Program-made: the position numbers and the translations under genes
The notes under the pieces: model-generated
What the model saw: only the letters and a program-made list of their open reading frames with translations
Told to the model about the DNA's origin: nothing
The model's database searches: none
DNA from: Rivularia sp. MS3
GTDB lineage: Bacteria > Cyanobacteriota > Cyanobacteriia > Cyanobacteriales > Nostocaceae
Length of the DNA: 64,000 nucleotides
Assembly: GCA_019192545.1 (NCBI GenBank)
Contig: JAHCMI010000037.1
Coordinates: forward strand, 20,471 to 84,470
Reading direction: 5' to 3'
Shown here: positions 1-9,800 of the stretch, in pieces
Numbering within the stretch: the stretch's first letter is position 1
Layout: each line of letters opens with the position of its first letter

Positions 1-2175
1 TTTGAAGAACAAGCTAGGACTATTGACGGCAAATTACGCACCTATATTTCAACCAAAGCACCTTTAATTAACGATAGTAAAGAAGTTTATGCTATTTGCG
101 GTATTTCTACTGATATCAGCGAATTAAAAGAAACCGAAGCAGAATTTATCAACAGTGCAGCTAGAGAAAGAACTTTACTTAATATCGTCGAAAAAATCCG
201 CGAAACTCTAGATTTACAAGAAATATTTCAGACTGCTACTGAAAAACTAAGAGAAAACTTGAAGTGCGATCGCGTTGTTGTCTATCAATTTAACTCAGAT
301 TGGAGTGGGAAATTTGTATCCGAATCAATAGCAAAACCTTGGACTCCGGCTATAGGTACACAACTACAAGGTGGTTGGGACGATACCTGTTTGCAGGAAA
401 ATAAAGGGGGTAGATATAAGAACCATCAAACTTTAGCTATTAGCGATGTTGATAAAGCTAATTTTAGCGATTGTCACCTTAAAATTTATCATAAATTAAA
501 TGTAAAAGCTTTTTGTATTGCTCCTGTTTTTCAAAGCGATAAACTTTGGGGCTTACTTGCTGTTTATCAAAACGAACATTCCCGTAACTGGAAAGAGGGA
601 GAAATTAGTTTATTAACTCAAACAGGTATTCAGTTAGGTATTTCTATTGCTCAGGTTGATTTATTTACCCAAATTCAAAATCAATCATTGCAATTACAGC
701 AAGCTAAAGAAACTGCTGAAGCTGCAAATCAAGCTAAAAGCGCTTTTATTGCTCATACAAGTCATGAATTACGTACTCCTTTAAATGCAATTTTAGGATT
801 TGCTCAACTTCTTCAACAAGAAACTGGTTTGAGTGCAAAACAACAGCGAGAAATTGAAGTAATTCAACGTTCCGGGCAACATTTGCTGACTTTGATTAAT
901 GATATTCTCTATGTTGCTAAAATCGAAGCCGGAAAACTCAATTTAGAATTTACAGACTTTATTTTGTCTTCGTTTTTAGAAAATTTAGAAGCGATGATTC
1001 GGATTCGCACTCAGCAAAAGGGAATTGAATTCGAGCATCGGATTCTTTCCGATTTACCTTTAATAGTAAGAGGAGATGAAACTCGTTTACGTCAACTTTT
1101 ACTTAATCTTTTGAGTAATGCAGTTAAATTTACTCCTAAAGGAAAAGTCACTTTTAGCATCGGTTATGTTCGTGATTTTATCAACAACGAACAAGATAGT
1201 ATAGAACTTTTAGACGCGAATAAAATTCGTTTTCACGTTGCAGACACGGGAATCGGTATTCCCGCAGATAAATTATCAGAAATATTTCTACCTTTTCAGC
1301 AATTAAATTCTCATCAATCTTCTCAAGAAGGTACGGGATTAGGTTTAAGTATTAGCGAAAGTATTGTCGAGCAAATGGGTAGCAAAATTTTTGTTAACAG
1401 TACTTTTGGGGAAGGAAGTGAATTTTGGTTTGATATAGATTTTCCCAATCCAGAATCTTCTATAGAGTCCTTTCCTGTTGAGAACAATAACCAAAAAATT
1501 ACCGGCTATCAAGGAGCAAAGCGGAAGATTTTAATTGTAGATGATTTAGATAATAACCGAGAGATTTTGGTAAATTTTCTCACACCTCTGGGTTTTGAAG
1601 TTATGGAAGCTAGTTCGGGAAGAGAAGCTATTACTAAAACCGAAGAATATCAGCCAGATTTAATTATTTTAGACTTAATCATGCCTGAAATGGATGGTTG
1701 GGAAGTAACCCAAATTTTGAGACAAGAATCAACTTATAAGAATTTACCAATTATCATTGTTTCTGCTAGTACTTTCACTATCGATGAATCTGAATGTTAT
1801 CGAGCAGGAGCAAATTCTTTTCTTGCAAAACCTTTAAACTTTAAACAATTATTAAAAATAATACAGCAGCATCTTAAACTTGAATGGAAAACTCAAGATG
1901 ATTTTACACGCTTGTCTCGAAATTCTGAAACTTCTAAAATCCAAGCTCCTACTGATTCGGAATCAATAGTTATTCCTACACCAGCACAATTGAAACAACT
2001 ATTAGAATTGACTATGTTAGGAGATATCCGAGAGGTATTATCCCAAGTAGAAACCTGGCAACAAAATAAACCCCAATTAATGCCTTTTATCCAACAAATA
2101 CAATATTTAGCTGAAGCTTGTCAGTTAAGAAAACTCAAAGAATTACTTAAACAATATCTTAAACAGAGCCAGTAA
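1..2175 (+). CDS. Hybrid sensor histidine kinase (PAS-end, GAF, HisKA, HATPase, REC), 5'-partial
   Basis: The frame is open from base 1, so the gene begins outside the window; the first ATG inside (259) is internal. In the visible 724 residues I read a PAC-like tail of a PAS domain (1-50, [11 protein letters not shown]), a phytochrome-type GAF domain (about 62-215, with a Cys-His pair at 472-477), a HisKA box ([10 protein letters not shown], phospho-His codon 763-765), N box ([12 protein letters not shown]), G boxes ([15 protein letters not shown]) and a C-terminal receiver whose phospho-Asp is in [11 protein letters not shown] (codon 1672-1674). A helical tail of about 100 residues follows. 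It should autophosphorylate and pass phosphate to its own receiver. No transmembrane segment is visible, but the N-terminus is missing. The input signal is unknown. Confidence 0.93.
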   Translation, partial: FEEQARTIDGKLRTYISTKAPLINDSKEVYAICGISTDISELKETEAEFINSAARERTLLNIVEKIRETLDLQEIFQTATEKLRENLKCDRVVVYQFNSDWSGKFVSESIAKPWTPAIGTQLQGGWDDTCLQENKGGRYKNHQTLAISDVDKANFSDCHLKIYHKLNVKAFCIAPVFQSDKLWGLLAVYQNEHSRNWKEGEISLLTQTGIQLGISIAQVDLFTQIQNQSLQLQQAKETAEAANQAKSAFIAHTSHELRTPLNAILGFAQLLQQETGLSAKQQREIEVIQRSGQHLLTLINDILYVAKIEAGKLNLEFTDFILSSFLENLEAMIRIRTQQKGIEFEHRILSDLPLIVRGDETRLRQLLLNLLSNAVKFTPKGKVTFSIGYVRDFINNEQDSIELLDANKIRFHVADTGIGIPADKLSEIFLPFQQLNSHQSSQEGTGLGLSISESIVEQMGSKIFVNSTFGEGSEFWFDIDFPNPESSIESFPVENNNQKITGYQGAKRKILIVDDLDNNREILVNFLTPLGFEVMEASSGREAITKTEEYQPDLIILDLIMPEMDGWEVTQILRQESTYKNLPIIIVSASTFTIDESECYRAGANSFLAKPLNFKQLLKIIQQHLKLEWKTQDDFTRLSRNSETSKIQAPTDSESIVIPTPAQLKQLLELTMLGDIREVLSQVETWQQNKPQLMPFIQQIQYLAEACQLRKLKELLKQYLKQSQ

Positions 2176-2191
2176 TTTACTAAAATTATAA

Positions 2192-2410
2192 TTAAAATTT
2201 TGTATCAGCTAAGTCTCTAATTAATGCTGTTTTTGAACGAATATATTTAGACAGAGCTTGACTATCTTCCTGACTTAGAAAAGATACTTTTTCTATCTCA
2301 TCAATTAATTTTTGGATTAGCTCGCCATCTGAAAGCTTTAAAAGACTAATAGGATTTAACGTCTCTACTAAAGCCCATATCATACGGATGGTTTTCGCGT
2401 CTAAATCCAT
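2192..2410 (-). CDS. Small conserved hypothetical protein (72 aa)
   Basis: A 72-residue helical, charged protein with no signal peptide or membrane segment. It converges on the kinase gene ending at 2175, with 16 bases between the two stops. I do not recognise a named family; it looks like one of the short cytosolic proteins common beside signalling genes in filamentous cyanobacteria. Codon use is ordinary and the frame does not shadow a larger gene, which is why I accept it. It ends in LADTKF. No function is proposed. Confidence 0.6.
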   Translation of the reverse strand: MDLDAKTIRMIWALVETLNPISLLKLSDGELIQKLIDEIEKVSFLSQEDSQALSKYIRSKTALIRDLADTKF

Positions 2411-2764
2411 TTGTGCAACCTAGAGTAACAAAAATATAGTCAGCGATAATATCTGAAAGTTATTAAAACAATACATTCATCTAAATTGTTATTGATAAAA
2501 AACAGGTAATATCTAGCTCAGGGGATAAATTATTATCTGTCTAAAGATATATTTTTATCATAATCGGATGAAAATGAGGCTTATATAGGCTTATATAAAT
2601 TATTTGAGGCAAGAGGGGGAAGAAGAAAATTATTGTAGGTAATTTTACAGCGTTTTGAGAGCAGCAAATAATTAAACAAAGTTTTATAGATTTGGATTTA
2701 GATTTGCATCAACTTTTAAAGGTGTATGATAATATCCCGCCAAAACAAAAGTATTATATTATGA
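2411..2764. other. Intergenic spacer between divergent genes
   Basis: A 354-base AT-rich spacer between the divergent 72-aa gene and the next kinase. It must hold both promoters, but I see no convincing paired -35/-10 boxes, no strong hairpin and no open frame of note. Confidence 0.4.
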
Positions 2765-2830
2765 TTGAATATTAAGAAATACAGATATTTAACAAAAAAG
2801 TTTTCAATCCAGACTTTTGCTATTAAGAAC

Positions 2831-4651
2831 ATGAGTTATCATCAGCATTTGTTGTCCAAATCAACTAAAACTTTATTCAAGCTAATGGGGAGTTCATCGA
2901 GAAAAGATTCTGGCGAACAAAACCAGCAGAGTAACGGGCAAAAAAAGTTTTACCACAAGGGTGATAATTTTGTAGCTAAGTCTCAAGAGTGCGTATTAAC
3001 AGCAGAATTAGAAAGCAAAGAAAAAAAATCAGAAGTCATTTTAATAGTAGATGATACCCCCGAAAACCTATTAGTATTGTTTTCTTTTTTAGAAGAAAGA
3101 GGGTTCAAAGTCTTGTTAGCTGAAGATGGAGAGAGCGCCTTACAAATTGCCCAATCTAAAGCGCCAGATTTAATTCTATTAGATGTATTAATGCCAGAAA
3201 TTGATGGTTTTGAAACCTGTCGGAGGTTGAAAGAGAAACCATTAACAAAAGACATACCGGTGATTTTTTTGACTGCACTTTCAGAAACTGTAAATAAAGT
3301 TCAAGGGTTCAGGTTGGGAGGGGTAGACTACATCACTAAACCGAGCGAGCAAGAAGAAGTTTTAGTACGCATTGAAACTCATTTAAGTTTGCAAAGAATG
3401 CGCTCTACCCTAGCTAAAAAAAATCAAGAGTTGAAACAAAAGTTAGATTTTGAAGCTTTATTACGCCGTATTACCGATAAGTTGCGTGACAGTCTTAACG
3501 AAAACCAAATATTGCAAACTGTTACTAAGGAATTAGCTCAACTTCTCGAACTCGGTAGCTGTCAAATCGAGCTTTACGACTTAAAACAGGAAACAGCAAC
3601 TATTGCTTACGAAAAAACCATAACTCTACCTCAATCTGAGGGAACAATTAGAAATATTCCAGATTTTCCCGAAGTTTACAAACAGCTATTAGAGAAACAT
3701 CCCGTTCAGTTAGTAGAAAAAACTCCTCAATTTAGTCCTCAAGATATTCAAGTGACTCGTTTAGCTTGTCCAATTTTCGACGATAGTGGCATTATTGGTA
3801 ATATTTGGGGACTCAAACCACCCGCAGAAGTATTTACAAATTTAGAAATCGAGTTGATACAGCAAGTCGCCTCTCAATGTGCGATCGCTATTCGTCAAGC
3901 GCGACTATATCAAGCTTCCAGTCAGCAAGTAGCAGAATTAGCTAGAGTTAATCGGCTCAAAGATGATTTTCTCAAAACTATTACTCACGAATTGAAGACT
4001 CCTTTAAGCAGCATTCATTTAGCTGCTGAAACAATGGATAACTTGTTAGCTACCCAAAAAAATCCTCATAAATCTCCTACTTTTAAACGAGTTATCAAAA
4101 TTTTTCACGATTCATATAACCGACAAAAACAGCTAATCGACGATTTATTAACTCTTTGCTATGTAGATGCAAAATCTAGTAACGTAAAGCTACAACCAAT
4201 CAATCTTCATCTGTGGATTCCCGACTTAGTAAAGTTATATTTAGCACGTGCTACAGAACAACAGCAGCAATTAATTTTAAATTTAGCAAAAGAAGAATTA
4301 CATATTTCGACAGATCCAATAATGTTAGAAAGAATTCTTAAAGAACTATTACACAATGCTTATAAATACACTCCATCAGGTGAAATAATTACCATTCAGA
4401 CAGAAGCAGACAAATCAAACGTTTCCGTTTGCGTAATTAATACTGGTGTAGAAATCCCTGTAGAACAACAAGAATTAATTTTCAATCAGTTTTATCGCAT
4501 TCCTAATAATGACCCTTGGAAATATGCAGGTACGGGTTTGGGATTAGCATTAGTTAAGAAACTTGCAGAGATTTTACAAGCAACTATTGATGTAGAAAGT
4601 AAAAACGAGCAGGTTATGTTTTGTATTAGGTTTCCGATTGCGGGAGATTGA
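2831..4651 (+). CDS. Response regulator-fused histidine kinase (REC, GAF, HisKA, HATPase)
   Basis: The receiver is at the N-terminus (residues about 72-195; ILIVDDTPEN, phospho-Asp in ILLDVLMPEIDG, Lys in YITKP), then a short coiled coil, a GAF domain (about 215-370), HisKA (ITHELKTPL) and HATPase (N box ELLHNAYKYTPSG, G2 box GTGLGLAL). The order REC-GAF-HK is common in filamentous cyanobacteria and fits a relay that receives phosphate from a partner kinase and then signals on. The frame can be extended to a TTG at 2765, giving 22 more residues, but ATG 2831 is preferred; neither has a strong ribosome site. The hybrid kinase upstream ends 655 bases away, so co-transcription is uncertain. The protein is soluble, without membrane segments. 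Confidence 0.9.
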   Translation: MSYHQHLLSKSTKTLFKLMGSSSRKDSGEQNQQSNGQKKFYHKGDNFVAKSQECVLTAELESKEKKSEVILIVDDTPENLLVLFSFLEERGFKVLLAEDGESALQIAQSKAPDLILLDVLMPEIDGFETCRRLKEKPLTKDIPVIFLTALSETVNKVQGFRLGGVDYITKPSEQEEVLVRIETHLSLQRMRSTLAKKNQELKQKLDFEALLRRITDKLRDSLNENQILQTVTKELAQLLELGSCQIELYDLKQETATIAYEKTITLPQSEGTIRNIPDFPEVYKQLLEKHPVQLVEKTPQFSPQDIQVTRLACPIFDDSGIIGNIWGLKPPAEVFTNLEIELIQQVASQCAIAIRQARLYQASSQQVAELARVNRLKDDFLKTITHELKTPLSSIHLAAETMDNLLATQKNPHKSPTFKRVIKIFHDSYNRQKQLIDDLLTLCYVDAKSSNVKLQPINLHLWIPDLVKLYLARATEQQQQLILNLAKEELHISTDPIMLERILKELLHNAYKYTPSGEIITIQTEADKSNVSVCVINTGVEIPVEQQELIFNQFYRIPNNDPWKYAGTGLGLALVKKLAEILQATIDVESKNEQVMFCIRFPIAGD

Positions 4652-4680
4652 GAATTTAGAATTATCTGGTAGTGTTAGAA

Positions 4681-4736
4681 GGTTAGAGGTTAAAGGTTAG
4701 AGGTTAAAGGTTAAAGGTTAAAGGTTAGAGGTTTGA
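4681..4736. repeat. Short tandem heptamer repeat (GGTTARA x8)
   Basis: Eight in-phase copies of GGTTAAA or GGTTAGA, the last degenerate. This is the STRR class long known from filamentous cyanobacteria. It lies between a kinase stop and hisB. Confidence 0.9.
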
Positions 4737-4850
4737 GTTTCGATTAATATCCTTACCTAATTACGTAGTGCTGTATTTTCAAATATAAAATCCAAAATCC
4801 TCCAATCATTGAGATAATATAATCAAAGTCTGTTTATAAGTACGGCTATC

Positions 4851-5507
4851 ATGCGCTCAATCGAACATCCTGAAATCTCTTCTGGTCAAAATTCAACTAA
4901 TAGCAATTTTAGTTTTAATCCTCGCATCGCTACCGTTAGCCGTACTACCGGGGAAACGGACGTAAAAGTTACTCTAAATTTGGATGGTACTGGTAACTGT
5001 AACGCTCAAACCGGAATTCCATTTTTAGACCACATGCTGCATCAAATTTCTTCCCACGGATTGATTGACTTAGATGTCCAAGCTACGGGAGACATTGAAA
5101 TTGACGACCACCACACTAATGAAGATGTAGGAATTACCTTGGGACAAGCTTTAGCTAAAGCACTCGGTAATCGTAAAGGAATAGTTCGTTTTGGTCACTT
5201 TATCGCTCCCCTTGATGAAGCTTTGGTGCAAATAGCTTTAGATTTTTCGGGAAGACCTCATTTAACTTACGGTTTGGAAATTCCTACCCAAAGAGTTGGG
5301 ACTTACGACACTCAGTTAGTCAGAGAATTTTTTGTTGCAGTTGCTAATAACAGTCAAATGACATTACATATTCGTCAACTTGACGGTATTAATTCCCATC
5401 ACATTATTGAAGCGACATTCAAAGCATTTGCTAGAGCCATGCGGATGGCAACCGAAATTGACCCCAGACGTGCTAGTACTATTCCTAGTTCTAAGGGAGT
5501 GCTGTAG
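4851..5507 (+). CDS. hisB: Imidazoleglycerol-phosphate dehydratase
   Basis: Catalyses the dehydration of imidazole glycerol phosphate to imidazole acetol phosphate in histidine biosynthesis. The family motifs are plain: [11 protein letters not shown] with metal-binding His, [11 protein letters not shown], the second half RFGH and [16 protein letters not shown]. At 218 residues it is a monofunctional HisB with about 25 extra N-terminal residues, slightly longer than most. The start ATG 4851 is the first in frame after the repeats. It stands alone: hisF is also in the window (47793) but far away, as usual in cyanobacteria where his genes are dispersed. AGGTYAA heptamers start directly after its stop codon. 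Confidence 0.97.
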   Translation: MRSIEHPEISSGQNSTNSNFSFNPRIATVSRTTGETDVKVTLNLDGTGNCNAQTGIPFLDHMLHQISSHGLIDLDVQATGDIEIDDHHTNEDVGITLGQALAKALGNRKGIVRFGHFIAPLDEALVQIALDFSGRPHLTYGLEIPTQRVGTYDTQLVREFFVAVANNSQMTLHIRQLDGINSHHIIEATFKAFARAMRMATEIDPRRASTIPSSKGVL

Positions 5508-5535
5508 AGGTCAAAGGTTAAAGGTCAAAGGTTAA
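5508..5535. repeat. Heptamer repeat (AGGTYAA x4)
   Basis: Four exact-phase heptamers alternating AGGTCAA and AGGTTAA, beginning at the base after the hisB stop codon. Confidence 0.85.
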
Positions 5536-5566
5536 ATAATTTTGGATTTTATATAGAAAATTGTAG

Positions 5567-5587
5567 AGACGTAGCATTGCTACGTCT
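5567..5587. repeat. GACGT palindrome, copy 1
   Basis: Perfect 9-bp stem AGACGTAGC / GCTACGTCT around an ATT loop, 60 bases after hisB. It belongs to a family seen at least five times in this window (also 14637, 19319, 54902, 63294). It may serve as a terminator but the T-run here is short. Confidence 0.8.
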
Positions 5588-5635
5588 TTGAAGCAGTTGG
5601 AAAGTAACGAGTAATAAACCAGGTTCCGATAATTT

Positions 5636-6151
5636 ATGATTCCAGCAATTATTTATATCATTGCAGTACTGATTGCAAATTATACTGCTACCTGGTTTAT
5701 ACCTTTGCCGATTTTTGGAAAGGTAGCAGTTGGAACTTTAGTATTCGGGGTAACATTTGACCAACGCGATAGACTTCATCACTATCGGGGAAGAAAAGCG
5801 GTTTATTTGACAGTAGCTATTACTGCTTTTTTAGCTGTATTAGAATCTTATTTTTTGGGGGTTCCAGCACGAATAATTTTAGCTTCTTTAATTGCAATTG
5901 TGATAGCAGAAGCAGCAGATACAGAGATTTATCAAAATGCGATTCAACGTCCTTGGTTAGAAAGGGTGATTCGTTCTAATGCAGTTTCAATTCCCCTTGA
6001 CACCATAATTTTTAACTGTATGGCATTTGCTGGGGTTTTTTCAAATATAGAACTTGTGTCAATAATATTTGGAGAAACTATTACCAAAGCAGTAATCAGC
6101 GGAATTGTTGCTGTTTGGAAAGTTAAAGAGAAAGAGACTTATCAATCATAA
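5636..6151 (+). CDS. VUT-family membrane protein (YhhQ-like, possible queuosine-precursor transporter)
   Basis: A 171-residue integral membrane protein with five or six hydrophobic segments. The C-terminal half has the pattern of the VUT/COG1738 family: acidic-rich AEAADTEIY, then RVIRSN..S.PLDTIIFN, with the Arg-Ser-Asn and Asp that line the substrate path in that family. Known members such as E. coli YhhQ import queuosine precursors (preQ0/preQ1). The protein is shorter than YhhQ (about 220 residues), like the short versions encoded by phages and cyanobacteria. The substrate is inferred only. No queuosine gene is adjacent. Start ATG 5636 has no clear Shine-Dalgarno. Confidence 0.6.
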   Translation: MIPAIIYIIAVLIANYTATWFIPLPIFGKVAVGTLVFGVTFDQRDRLHHYRGRKAVYLTVAITAFLAVLESYFLGVPARIILASLIAIVIAEAADTEIYQNAIQRPWLERVIRSNAVSIPLDTIIFNCMAFAGVFSNIELVSIIFGETITKAVISGIVAVWKVKEKETYQS

Positions 6152-6456
6152 ATGAAAAAAATGTTACCACCAATAATCTAAGTCTTATTACTTCTTTTCT
6201 ACTGCCTACTGCCCAACTTACAAGTTACAAGAAGCAGGGAGGCGTGACGTGACTGGGGAACGCCAGTTACCGCAGGCTGCGTCGTTGCACGGCGGAGTAA
6301 CGGTAACCTGATTTAATCTGATTTTTTATATTCAAGAAACACCTGATTTTCTCCTATTGGGATTGAGATTGATTTGAGCCAACATTAGGACATAAAGCAA
6401 ATAAAGTTTTGCTTTCAAAAAAAACACATTAATTCTCAAACCAAAAGGTAAGAAAA
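6152..6456. other. Intergenic spacer with a GC-rich dispersed-repeat patch
   Basis: About 305 bases. The stretch 6235-6310 is unusually GC-rich for the region and holds short inverted pieces (AACGCCAGTTAC, AGTAACGGTAACC), typical of dispersed repeats of these genomes. The end (6440-6456) carries AAAAGGTAAG, a plausible ribosome site for the next gene. No open frame seen. Confidence 0.5.
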
Positions 6457-6879
6457 ATGCGAGTTAAATCATTTGTATCTTCAGCTTTATTGTTAGGTGT
6501 TGTTGCTTTATCTCCTGCTATTAATATTAAGGAAGTTTCCGCAAGACCTGAAGGTCCTTCTTCATTGACAGCAAATCCTTCTTCTAAAAAGCCTTATTGT
6601 ACCGTAGCTTCCAATCAAGGTGGATTTTGGTGGACATGGACTCAATCTACTATTAATCAATCTTGTAAGACTGCACGTTCTAAAGTTAAAGGAATGGGTC
6701 AAAATGTAAATAGAGTTTGGAAGAGTTACTATAAAGCTAATGGTTTAAATAAAGCGAAGCTATCTTGCAACCAAGGCAAGAAGAAAGTAATTGGTTCGGG
6801 TTCGTCAGTGTTTGAAAATGGTATCAATATGGCGAGTAAATTAAAGTGGAATGGTTGCATCTTGAGAATTACTAATTAA
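6457..6879 (+). CDS. Small secreted protein of unknown function
   Basis: 140 residues with a clear signal peptide (positively charged start, hydrophobic 8-20, likely cleavage after VSA in EVSARP). The mature part is basic, rich in Asn, Lys, Ser and Trp, with four Cys (PYC, QSC, LSC, NGC), which could form two disulfides outside the cytoplasm. AAGG sits about ten bases before the ATG. I do not recognise the family. It is followed by the convergent AAA/WD40 gene, 14 bases away, and belongs to a neighbourhood of four secreted-protein genes. Confidence 0.75.
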   Translation: MRVKSFVSSALLLGVVALSPAINIKEVSARPEGPSSLTANPSSKKPYCTVASNQGGFWWTWTQSTINQSCKTARSKVKGMGQNVNRVWKSYYKANGLNKAKLSCNQGKKKVIGSGSSVFENGINMASKLKWNGCILRITN

Positions 6880-6893
6880 TTTTAGTTTGTAAT

Positions 6894-9800
6894 TTAACTT
6901 TGTTGATTGCATATTTCTTTTAATTCCTTTTCTTTAGGATGAATTGCTAAGTAATCTTGCAACCAAGCGCAACCCAATTTTGTTAAATCATCTAAATCCA
7001 AATCTAATTTCCATAGTTTCACGGTACCATCTCTACTTGCGGAAGCTATGGTTTTTCCATCTGGACTAAAGCTAATTTGATCGACTTTATTTAAATGACC
7101 TGACATTGTTTTTAACAGTTGAGCATCTTTTACATTCCAAAGCTTTATCGTATCGTCAAAACTACCGGAAGCTAATATTTTCCCATCTGGACTAAAACGA
7201 ATACTTCTAATCCATTCACGATGAGCTTTAAAGGGTTGCAATTCTTTCTCATTTTCTATATCCCAGGTTTTAATAATACCTTGATTGCCACCAGTCGCAA
7301 TTAATTTATTATCCGGGCTAAAAGCCAAAGCGTGTAAGTAGCCCATACCAGTATCAAAAACCTGGGACATTCGACCGTTATTTACATTCCAAAATATTAC
7401 TCTACCATCCGAACTTGCAGAAGCAAATTTTGTACCGTCGGGACTAAAACTAACAGCTTTAACAGTATGAACGTGACCTTTAAGAGTTTGTAATAAATCT
7501 CCGTCTGCAACGCTCCATATTTTTACCATGCGGTCATTACTAGCGGAAGCAAATTTTGTACCATCTGGGCTAAAGCTAACACTATAAACCTTTCCCGTAT
7601 GACCTTTACGGGAATATATTTCTGTTCCGTTTTCTAAATTCCACAGCTTAATTGTTTTATCAGAGCTAGCAGAAGCTAATAATTTACCATCGGGACTAAA
7701 GCTAATATCTAAAATATCTTTTGTATGACCTTTGAAAGTTGCTTGTAATTTGCGGTCTTTGACATTCCACAGTTTAATATTTTTATCGATACCGGCAGAA
7801 GCGATAATATTATCTACGGGACTAAAACTAACCGCTAAAACTCCACCATCATTTGCTAATAAAGTTTGCGGTTCTATGTCTTTAAGAGACCATATTCTCA
7901 GAGTACTGTTAGCAACTGAAAAAAGTTTTTTACCGTCGGGACTAAAAGTAACGCCACGAATCACGCCAAGATGACCTTTAAGAGTTTGTGGTTGAGTATC
8001 TGGAGTATTCAAATTCCACAGTTTCAAGGTACCATCAGTTCCGGAAGACACTAATTGTCTACCATCTGAACTAAAGTTTACTCCCCAAACTTCACCACGA
8101 TGTCCGAGGAAGTTTTGTATTTGTTTACCATTGTCAATATTCCATAACCTTACCGTGCTATCTGCACCAGTTGAAGCGATAGTTTTTCCATCGGGGCTAA
8201 AATCAACAGTTCTGACACTTGTTTTATGACCTCTGAAAATTTTAGGGATTGTAAGTAATTTACCGTCTTCAAGTTGCCAAAGTTTGATTGTTCTATCCGT
8301 ACTTGTAGAAGCAATTGTTTTACCGTCTGGACTAAATTTTACATATGTTACCCAGCGAACTGGATTACGGTGAGCGGGAATTTCTTGGATTAATTTACCA
8401 TCTGCAACATTCCACAATTTCACCCAACCTTTAGAACCAGAAGAAACGAGCAATTTACCATCCGGACTAAAACTAATGCTTCTTACCCAGGTATTGTTAT
8501 GAGCGAGAATAGTTTTTTTTAATTTACCAGTTTTTACATTCCACAACCTAATCGTACCGTCCCTACTACTAGAAGCCAAAGTGTTTCCGTCGGGGCTAAA
8601 TCTCACGTTCCAAATCTCACCACTATGACCCATAAAGGTTTTAATGAAATTTCCTTTGATATCCCAAACTTTGACTTTAGAATCGCTAGCACCAGTTGCA
8701 ATAAATTGACCGTCGGGGCTAACACTAACATCTGTAAGTTGACTGTTGTTAACTTCTACACGATTCTGTTCTCTTACAAGAGATATTGCTTGATTTAAAG
8801 TCTTTTTTATCTGTTTTCGCGTTTTTTTATCTACTGAGATTGGTGTTGCTAAAACTTGTATTTGTTTTGCTACTTTTAATGCTTCTATTAGTCCATCAAA
8901 TGGTTGCTCGTAAAGTGTGTTTTCGATAGCTGCACTTTGAAAGGAAAGATTAGCTTCTACTCTTTCTCTCCTAGCTCTGATTAATTCTAAACCTGTAAAT
9001 AATGCCGAAATCAGAGATATAGCAAAAAATATACTACCAAAAATTATAATCTTTTTTGCTTTTTTCTGAGCATAAGTTAAAGTATCGTTTGCTTGAGCTA
9101 ATATTTGACTTTCTTCTTCTTTAACAGTTAAATGCAGTTTTATCTGACGCTGTTCTAATTCTTGACTAGCAGATAAAAATCGATAATCTAGTGGACTTAA
9201 CTGTTGATTATTTGCCCAAGATAGAGCATCTTTTAAAGCTTGTCCCTGCAATAGTCGGGATTCATCTTGATAGTTAGAAGCTACCCAAGTATTAAAACTT
9301 TGATAATAGGGACGTAAACTTTCTAATTGCTTCTCAACCCAATTTTGATTAAAAATACTTTTATAAATAGAATTATATACTTTTAATTTACCTTGATTCT
9401 GGATTACTAAACCAGATAATCTTAAATCAGTTTGTTCTAAACTACCATCAGCTAATACATTTTTATCTAATATCTCTTGATATATTCCTAATAATATTCC
9501 GGCTTTGTTTTCGTTTCTTAAAATTCTGTCACGAATGGTCTTTAAATGCTCTGGCTCATCTTTACTTTCCCAGTTATAAATAATATTATTCTCAACTATC
9601 TCCGGAATTAATTTAGAATTAACAAGATTATATCGACGAGCATAATTGCTAACAATTTGACATAACTTTTGCGTGAGAAATGGTTGTCCTCCAGTCCAAT
9701 TTAATATTTCCTCGATTACAGCCTGAGGATTATCAACTCCAGTTAATCCCTTTGCTAAAGGTTCCACTTCATCAACTTTAAATCCCTGTAATTCTATAGC

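Noticed and set aside
4681..4736. CRISPR-like tandem repeats
   Set aside because: Units are 7 bases with no unique spacers, so these are STRR repeats; no CRISPR array or cas gene was seen in the window.
7732..7974. Plus-strand frame of 80 codons inside the WD40 gene
   Set aside because: Antisense shadow of the repeated WD40 coding sequence, without protein-like composition.
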